64,000 nucleotides of DNA from Winogradskyella psychrotolerans RS-3 (GTDB lineage: Bacteria > Bacteroidota > Bacteroidia > Flavobacteriales > Flavobacteriaceae), in contig NZ_ATMR01000007.1 in the NCBI RefSeq assembly GCF_000427335.1, forward strand, positions 124,001 through 188,000. Direction: 5' to 3'. The position numbers and the translations under genes are program-made. Positions 35,479-42,868 of this stretch are shown here, one piece after another. Under the pieces are notes generated by a model. The model was not told where the DNA came from, made no database searches, and worked only from the letters and a program-made list of their open reading frames with translations. Each line of letters begins with the position of its first letter. The stretch's first letter is position 1.

Positions 35479-36856
35479 TCTTTATATAATTAAAACCAAG
35501 CTTATCCAAACCTGATTGTACATCTTTATTTTTCATAAATAAGTTCCATAATAAACCTGTTCTATAATTCTCTATCATTACAGGAATAGGGCCTTGGTCG
35601 ATAGCTAAATATCGTGGTGTAGACCACTTATGTTCAAAACTGAAAGCATCATATGGCCCATATTTACCAACCAAGCTATCGTGGTTTTTATAAATATTTT
35701 CTAATACATTCATACTCTCTTGTGGAGTATATGGAAATGATGATAATGCAGCAGTTGGAGACACTACGCCGATATCATTTTCTGGACTGTGACCAAAATA
35801 GCCTTTAACCGAATAACTCGATGTAAATCCCCAAAGACTATCTCCATAACCTTTAAAATTCTTTGGATTATCTACAGCGTATTTATAATGGATTTTAGCA
35901 TGATTTTGGGTTAATTTCCAATAATCTGCATACTGATCAGACAAGCCTTTTGGATTTAAACCTAAATAAGAATAATGGGCCCAAAACAGTGGCCCGGTTA
36001 AATAATCATTGTGTTCATAATAGTTTAACACCACCTCTTCATCGTAGAAGGTTTTATCAGAAACAATAGCTCCATTTTTAGCCCAACCTTTTTCATAAAC
36101 CGATTTAGTAATAGCATGTGTTGGTGAGGCTGCAGCTAATACATACATTATTAAGCATTCGTTATAACCGCCTACAGGGAAATTCATATCCCAACCATAT
36201 TTTGGAGACCAATGCCAATACAATACGTCTTCTCCGTTTTTAGTATACCAATCCCATTCTACACTTCTCCACAATTCATCGATCTTAGAAACCAGTTGCT
36301 TTTCTTTTTCTGTGTTACCATCAAAATATTCTGCAACGGTTAATAAACCTTGAACTAGAAATGCGGTTTCTACTAAATCTCCTCCATCATCTTTTTTACC
36401 AAAGGGATGTACTTTTCCTGTTTCTCCATTTATCCAATGTGGCCATGCCCCATGAAATCGATCTGCATTTTCAAGAAAATTGACGATTTTAAGATATCTA
36501 TCTAAGGCTTCTACTTTATTAATATATCCTCTTTCTATACCAACTAAGATTGCCATTAAACCAAAACCACTTCCACCTGTTGTTACCGTATTTTTTGGAG
36601 AATCAGGATAGACATCATCCATATGTAAACGCTCTCTAGCTAAACCAGAATTTGGCTCAGCACCTTCCCAAAAGTAATTGATGGTTTGTTTTTGGATGGT
36701 ATCTAGAAGACCATTGTTACGTAAATCCATTACAAGGCTCGTCTCATTTTGGTTCACTTCTAGATTACTTACATCGTCCTTTTTATCATTGGATTTACAC
36801 CCAACAACAAGACACAATAAACAACCAATGACCAGTGTTTTATATAAGTTCATCAT
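35471..36856 (-). CDS. GH144-type glucanase (glycoamylase-like), copy 2
   Basis: This 461-residue lipoprotein (lipobox LVVGC, Cys20) has the same PF10091 Glycoamylase domain as the next gene, with the shared blocks TTGGSGFGLMAILVGIERGY, FHGAWPHWING, ENDIGVVSPTAA and IENYRTGLLWNLFM. The two are clear tandem paralogues. Both should sit on a membrane surface, perhaps the outside, where a glucan bound by SusC/SusD is cut. One copy may be endo-acting and the other may release sophorose, which is speculation. It is separated from the LamG gene upstream by 108 bases with a hairpin. Confidence 0.87.
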   Translation of the reverse strand: MMNLYKTLVIGCLLCLVVGCKSNDKKDDVSNLEVNQNETSLVMDLRNNGLLDTIQKQTINYFWEGAEPNSGLARERLHMDDVYPDSPKNTVTTGGSGFGLMAILVGIERGYINKVEALDRYLKIVNFLENADRFHGAWPHWINGETGKVHPFGKKDDGGDLVETAFLVQGLLTVAEYFDGNTEKEKQLVSKIDELWRSVEWDWYTKNGEDVLYWHWSPKYGWDMNFPVGGYNECLIMYVLAAASPTHAITKSVYEKGWAKNGAIVSDKTFYDEEVVLNYYEHNDYLTGPLFWAHYSYLGLNPKGLSDQYADYWKLTQNHAKIHYKYAVDNPKNFKGYGDSLWGFTSSYSVKGYFGHSPENDIGVVSPTAALSSFPYTPQESMNVLENIYKNHDSLVGKYGPYDAFSFEHKWSTPRYLAIDQGPIPVMIENYRTGLLWNLFMKNKDVQSGLDKLGFNYIKID

Positions 36857-36877
36857 TTAAAAATTAAGTAAGAATAT

Positions 36878-36906
36878 AGCGGCATCTTAGAAAATAAAAT
36901 GCCGCT
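36878..36906 (-). repeat. Intercistronic hairpin between the LamG and GH144 genes
   Basis: AGCGGCAT (36878-36885) and ATGCCGCT (36899-36906) are perfect inverted copies around a 13-base loop. On the transcribed strand no T-run follows, so it may only lower downstream expression or protect the susCD-LamG mRNA. Confidence 0.5.
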
Positions 36907-36964
36907 TAAAATAAATAAGTGATAATTAAAAAATTATTAGACTAACTCAATTGAATTATCCTTT

Positions 36965-38020
36965 TTACTGCATATCCTCTATCTCAGCTTGTGTTAAAGC
37001 CTTATTGAACAACTTTAACTCATCGATTAAACTTAAATCAGATGAATGGCCCCAATAGCTGAAAGTTTCCCCACCAGCACCAACTGTAATATCTGTACAC
37101 CCTGTCCAATCGATACTAGAATCGAGAACAGTTGTGTTTTTAAGTTCACCATTTAAGTAGATTTTACTTTCTGTTGCAGAAACAGTGAAAGCTACATGAA
37201 CCCAATCTCCGGCTGTCACATCAATCATTCCTCCATCATTCCAACTTTCTGCAGTACCAACACCTATATTTGCTTTGATAGTTTGTTCCGTTGCACTACC
37301 TTCTCTAAATAGTCTGAAACCTTGGTTTCTGTTTTCAGGAATATCATTTCCAACAACTAGAATCCCTGCGCGATCTGGTGTACTATTTATCTTATACCAA
37401 AATGTTGCACTAAATGTATCTTCACCAAATAAACCTTCAATTGGGAATGTTAAGTATGAATCGGTAGCTCCTTCATATGTATTACCAGAATAACCACCAG
37501 AAACGATATCTGGTGTTCCTATAACTATAGGATCCGATTCACTAATTAACTCAGTATACAATCCTTCAAAAAACGGAATATAAAACGTTTCCCCTTCCAC
37601 ACTAGGCAAGTAAGTATTATCTAGATTAAACGCTAAGGTATCTGATGCTGTTTTACCACTAGTATCCGTCACGTCTACAACAAGAGTGTGACTTCCTAAT
37701 TGTAAGTTTTCATATTGAAATGCCTCCATAAATATTCGGTAATCTAAAAAACTATCAAAAGTTCTTATTGTATTACCGTCTAAAGTGACAGTTACATTAT
37801 TAATTTCTATATCATCTTCTACTAAAACCTCAATATCTAAATCGACCTCTGTATCCGTAAATGGAATTAATACATTTCCATTTGGACTTATAAGCTCTGC
37901 TGTAGGATCTTCTAGATCTGGCCCTGAATCTACTTCTGTGATTGGATCTATGCCATCATAACAAGACACCATCATCAGCAATGCAGTAATTGCTACAATA
38001 TATTTATTAATTTTCTTCAT
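36965..38020 (-). CDS. Surface glycan-binding lipoprotein candidate with LamG domain
   Basis: This 351-residue lipoprotein (lipobox MMVSC, Cys20) has an Ig-like or cadherin-like domain (about 40-135) and a LamG/concanavalin-A-like jelly roll (about 145-345, ending in a DELKLFNKALTQAEIEDM element typical of LamG_3 domains). No catalytic residues are evident. It follows susD by 11 bases, the usual place for a SusE/F-type surface glycan-binding protein, and probably helps hold the polysaccharide on the cell surface. Binding specificity is unknown. Confidence 0.78.
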   Translation of the reverse strand: MKKINKYIVAITALLMMVSCYDGIDPITEVDSGPDLEDPTAELISPNGNVLIPFTDTEVDLDIEVLVEDDIEINNVTVTLDGNTIRTFDSFLDYRIFMEAFQYENLQLGSHTLVVDVTDTSGKTASDTLAFNLDNTYLPSVEGETFYIPFFEGLYTELISESDPIVIGTPDIVSGGYSGNTYEGATDSYLTFPIEGLFGEDTFSATFWYKINSTPDRAGILVVGNDIPENRNQGFRLFREGSATEQTIKANIGVGTAESWNDGGMIDVTAGDWVHVAFTVSATESKIYLNGELKNTTVLDSSIDWTGCTDITVGAGGETFSYWGHSSDLSLIDELKLFNKALTQAEIEDMQ

Positions 38021-38031
38021 TTTCTAATTTT

Positions 38032-39570
38032 TTAGTTGTTATCAAGTGGTAATAAATCCAATTGTGCTTGTGGATATGGTAAAAGCTCGTCTTCCGCTGT
38101 GAATGTGCGTCCTTCGTAGCTCAACTCTTCATATTTATTCAATCGAATCATATCAAAATAGCGTACTCCCCATTCCATAGCAAGCTCTGCAAATTTTTCA
38201 TCCATAACGTCATCTGTTGTAACACCTGAAAGTGCAGGCATTCCAACTCTTGCTCTTACTGTATTAACTGCTTGATCCGCAGAACCAGCTGATCCACTTG
38301 CACCTTGAGTTAAAGCTTCAGCATACATAAGTAATATTTCTGCGTATCTGATAACAATGAGGTTTTTTCCAGAACCATATCTTGTTCTTCCTGGAGTTAA
38401 ATCAATAGAAGGTAGGTAATGTTTACCACTTGCAAACTTAGCTCTAGAATAGTCATTAAAAATATCACCATCTGGTGTTACGTTAGAAACAAAACTCGGT
38501 AAGGTAGCATAAGCAGGATCTGATGTAATTTCAGCTATACCACGAGGTGTAAAATTAACACTTGTAATTAATCTCGTCGTTTCACCTCTGTCTAGCATAA
38601 ATTTAATAAACTTTAAACTTGGCTCGTAAAAACCCCAGCCTTCAGATGCACCCGCTACAACTGGAGTCCAATTAGAAGGACCAAATGGGCCATATTCATG
38701 AGAATTCTCTGCACCAGATTCGGTACCGTAATCTGAATATTGCAACTCGAATAAATTTTCATTACTGCGCTCTCCTTCTTTCTTAAACAGATCATAAAAA
38801 TCTGGATAAAGATTAAATTTACTAGAATTAATTATTTCACCCGTAACATCCGCTACTGCTTGATAATTCTCTAATTCTAAATTCGCTAAGGCTTTTATAG
38901 CCAAAGCTGTATATTTAGTAACACCTCCAGAAACATCTTGTCTTTCATTAGGTCTAGCATCTGGCAAAAACGGAATAGCTTCATCCATTAAATCTGAGAT
39001 GTATTGCATAACTTCAGCTTTTGTTTTAACACCCTTATCTAGCTCAGCTGTAATATCTGAAGTTCCTATTATGAAAATATCTCCCCAAAGTCTTGACATC
39101 TGAAAATGTGTAAAACCACTTAACACTTTACATTCTGCCATGTATTGATCTGCTTTATCTAAATCTTCATCTTCTACTGCAAAATCTTTATATGATTGAA
39201 TGGTTTCGCGAGAGCTTACAATTCTAACAATATCACCATAGAAATTCTCCCAAATTTGGTTGTACATCCAAAACCCATTATCGTAGATAAAAAGATCTGT
39301 ATCGGCGAACTGAGGTTGATCTCCTAAGCCACCTGCATTAACATCATCTCCCCTAACACCAATAAGTAAAGGATCTTCCCAACCTCTAGAATATACAGCT
39401 GAATACCCTCCAATAAGAGGTAATACCATATCATCTGAGATTGTAAAGTCTAAATCGCCTGCAGCAAGCTGACCATCATTTTCTTCTAATTTATCTGTAC
39501 AAGAAAAAACGACCATACAGACTGCTAACATTAATGCTAGCTGTTTTATTACTTGATTTATATTTTTCAT
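38032..39570 (-). CDS. SusD/RagB-family surface lipoprotein
   Basis: This protein of about 512 residues (start ATG at 39570; another at 39579 adds three residues) has a lipobox (VVFSC), an N-terminal TPR-like SusD region and a C-terminal SusD domain with the usual LIVIRYAEILLMYAEAL and AELAMEWGVRYFDMIRLN stretches. SusD proteins form the lid of the SusC transporter and help bind glycan at the surface. It lies 13 bases downstream of susC. The binding-site residues cannot be assigned by eye, so specificity rests on the neighbouring enzymes. Confidence 0.95.
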   Translation of the reverse strand: MKNINQVIKQLALMLAVCMVVFSCTDKLEENDGQLAAGDLDFTISDDMVLPLIGGYSAVYSRGWEDPLLIGVRGDDVNAGGLGDQPQFADTDLFIYDNGFWMYNQIWENFYGDIVRIVSSRETIQSYKDFAVEDEDLDKADQYMAECKVLSGFTHFQMSRLWGDIFIIGTSDITAELDKGVKTKAEVMQYISDLMDEAIPFLPDARPNERQDVSGGVTKYTALAIKALANLELENYQAVADVTGEIINSSKFNLYPDFYDLFKKEGERSNENLFELQYSDYGTESGAENSHEYGPFGPSNWTPVVAGASEGWGFYEPSLKFIKFMLDRGETTRLITSVNFTPRGIAEITSDPAYATLPSFVSNVTPDGDIFNDYSRAKFASGKHYLPSIDLTPGRTRYGSGKNLIVIRYAEILLMYAEALTQGASGSAGSADQAVNTVRARVGMPALSGVTTDDVMDEKFAELAMEWGVRYFDMIRLNKYEELSYEGRTFTAEDELLPYPQAQLDLLPLDNN

Positions 39571-39583
39571 AATTAGCATTTTT

Positions 39584-42500
39584 TTAAATTTTAATATTTA
39601 CACCAAATGTATATACCGCTGGAACTGGGTATGTTTGACGATCTACTCCATTCTCTACTTCAGGATTAAATCCATTATAACTAAACAATGTTATAGGACG
39701 CTCTGCTGTACATGTAAATCTAACTTCTGGCATATTTTTACCAAGTGATTTCGCAGGAATCGTGTAAGCCAATTGAATATTTTGAACTCTAAAGTAAGCC
39801 CCATCTTCTACAAAGAAGCTACTCATTTTCTGGTTCCATGCTTTTCTTCTTCCTTCAGAAGAAGGATATGAATTCGTAGTTCCTTCACCATGCCATCTAT
39901 TAACAGCAAAGTCAGCATCGATATTTGTATCATTCGTAAATATTACTTCACCTCTTTTACGGTTCAGTATTTTATTTCCTGTTTGTCCTGAAACTGCTAC
40001 TGATAAATCAAAGTTCTTATAAGTTACATTAAAATTTCCACCATAAGTAAATGTTGGCAAATACGACCCTAGAACCACTCTATCTTTATCATCAATAATA
40101 CCATCATTATTTTGATCTTTATAAATAAAGTCACCAGGTATAAGCTGGTTATTGTTTGCTGAAGCTTCATTCTGAGCCGTTGGATCTGTTGCTACTTGAC
40201 CTGCATTTTGATACACTCCTGCAACTTCCCACCCATAAAAAGCATTTACAGGTTCACCGACTATAAGTCTTTGGCGAAACTCAGCTTCACCTGTATCAAA
40301 ATAACCTTGTTCACTATCAATCTTAGTTATTTCATTTTTAAGCGTTGCTATATTTCCTCCAACAGAGAAACTCCAATTATCATTAATACGTTGGTTCCAG
40401 TTGGCTGCAACCTCTAACCCTTGGTTTCTCATCTCACCAATATTAGTGTCAACAACCTCTGCTGTAATTGGTGTATCTTTTGGAAGTACCAAATCTTTAG
40501 TATCACGTATATAATAATCGATCTCTAAACTTAATTTATTATCAAATAGACGAGAACTAATACCAAAATTGGTTTCTTCTAAAATTTCTCTTTTTAAATT
40601 AAGAAATGTGTTCGTTGTTAAAATACCGTTCGTCTGTGAGTCACCTATATCTGCTGTTGTTGTAGATACGGTTCTTGTCCCTGTGCTTCCGCCTAAAAAT
40701 CCGTTAGCTAATTGTCCCCAACCTGCACGTAGCTTTAAGAAATTAATAGTGCTATTATCTTTCATGAAGTTCTCTTCAGAAATGATCCAACCTAAACCTA
40801 CAGCTGGCGTAGTTACCCAAATTTCTCTAGGAAATCTTCCGTCACCTTCGTGTCTTATGGTAGCATTAAGTAAATACCTTTCTTTAAAACTATATTCTAA
40901 TCGACTAAAAAATGCTATTGAGTATTGGCGATCTCCTATTTCTTTTACTTGATCACTAAATGTCGTTGGATTTGCAAAATCTAAATACCAAGAGCTTTCT
41001 AAATCAATCCCCTGTATCTCATTCCCTGTAGCTTCAAAAGAATTATCTTGATAATCTCTATATGAAGAACCTGCTAGTAAGGTTATATTATGATCCCCAA
41101 AAGTATCATTATAAGTTAATGTATTATCCCAAATTTGTTTTGAATACTTTAATTCTGCTCGTCTAATAGAAGACTGTGCTCTTTGCGATTGTGATGATAT
41201 AAAATAAGGAGACCTTACATTTCGTTCAGATATTGTTGAGTAATCATGACTATAAGATGTTTTAAACTTTAATTTCTCAGGAACTAAAGAATACTCTAAA
41301 AACATGCTGGTTAAAACTTTTCTAATCTTTAGTTGATTATTATTGTAAGTCATAGCCGGAAACGGGTTTTGCGAGCCACGATATCCTAATAGACTTGCAT
41401 CTGAATACGGCGTAGAAGTTGCTTGCGTATTTGCGTAATCATAAACTGGTAAAATTGGCACTGCAGAATACGCTTGAAACCATGCTCCATTTTCAGGATT
41501 ATATTGCGTTGCATTACTAAAAATAGCATTAGTTCCAATTTTTAAACGGTCAGATAACTCTATCGTAAGGTTAGATTGAATGTTGAAACGCTCATATTCG
41601 TTTTCCATATCTAAAATACCTTCTTGAGAAAAATAGTTAGCATTAACACTATAAGATGTTTTTTCGGAACCACCAGTAACTCCTATACCATGACTTGAAA
41701 TTGGTGCAACGCGCAAGATCTCTTTATACCAATCAGTATTAACATCTGGAATATTAGGATTCACTCTGCTACGTCCAAAACGTTGCATTGCGTTATTAAC
41801 AAAATCAATATCTGGTTGAGAATTTGACTCATAAGCCATAGTCACAAATTGCTCTGCATTTGCCATTTTAACAACATTCTGAGCATTTTGGTAACCAGAG
41901 TATCCGTTATAAGTGAAAACTGGCTTCTGCTCCGTTCTTCCGTTCTTTGTTTCTATGATGATTACACCATTAACACCAGCTTGACCAAAAATAGAAATTG
42001 AAGAGGCATCTTTTAAAACCGAAATTGTTTCAATTTGATTACTATCTAAGAAATCAATAGTATCGTAAAACATACCATCAACGACATATAAAGGAGTTGA
42101 TCCTCCTTTGTAAGAGTTCACACCTCTAATTCTAACCGTTGGTGAACCACCAGGCGAACCACTACTTACAACCTGCACACCTGCCACTTTTCCTTGTATG
42201 GACTGCATAATATTACCACTAGGTGTTTTAGCAATATCTTCCGATTTTACAGTAGAAATAGCACCTGTTAAATCCGCTTTTTTCTGAGTACCATAACCGA
42301 CAACAACAACCTCGTTTAGAGATGCCACATCATCTTGTAGTGTAATATTTATTTGTGTTTGACCACCTACAGTAATGAGCTGTGGAACAAAACCGACATA
42401 ACTGAATTCAATTTGTTCTCCAGCATCTGCCTTAATTATGTATCTACCATCAAAATCAGTTGTAGTTCCTCTGCTCGTTCCTTTAATTATGACACTTGCA

Positions 42501-42616
42501 CCTGGTAAAGGCATCCCGTCACTTTCACTTGTTACAATTCCATTAATTTCAATCTGCTGAGCAAAAGAACAGACTGAAATAAACAACATCAACAATAGAC
42601 TAATTTTTGTTTTCAT
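39584..42616 (-). CDS. SusC/RagA-family TonB-linked outer-membrane transporter
   Basis: This 1010-residue protein has a signal peptide (cut near FAQQ), a carboxypeptidase-D-like regulatory domain (about 25-100, GIVTSESDGMPLPGASV), a plug domain beginning LNEVVVVGYGTQKKADLTGA near residue 105 and a C-terminal 22-strand barrel. It imports oligosaccharides across the outer membrane with TonB energy. It is the first gene of the island's main operon, with susD, LamG, GH144, esterase and GH3 genes after it. The 252-bp spacer upstream, shared with the regulator's 3' end, holds three TGACGTA sites. Confidence 0.97.
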   Translation of the reverse strand: MKTKISLLLMLFISVCSFAQQIEINGIVTSESDGMPLPGASVIIKGTSRGTTTDFDGRYIIKADAGEQIEFSYVGFVPQLITVGGQTQINITLQDDVASLNEVVVVGYGTQKKADLTGAISTVKSEDIAKTPSGNIMQSIQGKVAGVQVVSSGSPGGSPTVRIRGVNSYKGGSTPLYVVDGMFYDTIDFLDSNQIETISVLKDASSISIFGQAGVNGVIIIETKNGRTEQKPVFTYNGYSGYQNAQNVVKMANAEQFVTMAYESNSQPDIDFVNNAMQRFGRSRVNPNIPDVNTDWYKEILRVAPISSHGIGVTGGSEKTSYSVNANYFSQEGILDMENEYERFNIQSNLTIELSDRLKIGTNAIFSNATQYNPENGAWFQAYSAVPILPVYDYANTQATSTPYSDASLLGYRGSQNPFPAMTYNNNQLKIRKVLTSMFLEYSLVPEKLKFKTSYSHDYSTISERNVRSPYFISSQSQRAQSSIRRAELKYSKQIWDNTLTYNDTFGDHNITLLAGSSYRDYQDNSFEATGNEIQGIDLESSWYLDFANPTTFSDQVKEIGDRQYSIAFFSRLEYSFKERYLLNATIRHEGDGRFPREIWVTTPAVGLGWIISEENFMKDNSTINFLKLRAGWGQLANGFLGGSTGTRTVSTTTADIGDSQTNGILTTNTFLNLKREILEETNFGISSRLFDNKLSLEIDYYIRDTKDLVLPKDTPITAEVVDTNIGEMRNQGLEVAANWNQRINDNWSFSVGGNIATLKNEITKIDSEQGYFDTGEAEFRQRLIVGEPVNAFYGWEVAGVYQNAGQVATDPTAQNEASANNNQLIPGDFIYKDQNNDGIIDDKDRVVLGSYLPTFTYGGNFNVTYKNFDLSVAVSGQTGNKILNRKRGEVIFTNDTNIDADFAVNRWHGEGTTNSYPSSEGRRKAWNQKMSSFFVEDGAYFRVQNIQLAYTIPAKSLGKNMPEVRFTCTAERPITLFSYNGFNPEVENGVDRQTYPVPAVYTFGVNIKI

Positions 42617-42763
42617 ATAGATTGATTAATATTTAATAAATTAGAGTTAGTTTATTTAAAAGTCTAAATTATAATGAAAAGTTAAACTCTGATAACATCC
42701 ATTTACATTTTAAATACACCACATATTATGAAGAAGGCTATTAACTGTAAATAAAACCCCATT

Positions 42764-42836
42764 TGACGTACTCTAAAGCTATAAAAAAAACGTTGTAGTA
42801 GAAAGAGAATTAACAATGTGACGTAGTGATGACGTA
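42764..42836 (-). promoter_or_regulatory. Three TGACGTA sites upstream of susC (candidate operator)
   Basis: TGACGTA occurs at 42764-42770, 42819-42825 and 42830-42836 (TACGTCA on the transcribed strand). The spacings are 55 and 11 bases, whole multiples of a helical turn, so all three face the same side. They lie 148-220 bases upstream of the susC start and beside the regulator gene. Binding by that regulator is inference. Confidence 0.5.
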
Positions 42837-42868
42837 TTAAAGAACAGCGATAAAGTAAGAAAACACAC

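Noticed and set aside
40569..40952. 127-residue plus-strand frame opposite susC
   Set aside because: Complete overlap with a clear SusC gene and low-complexity composition.
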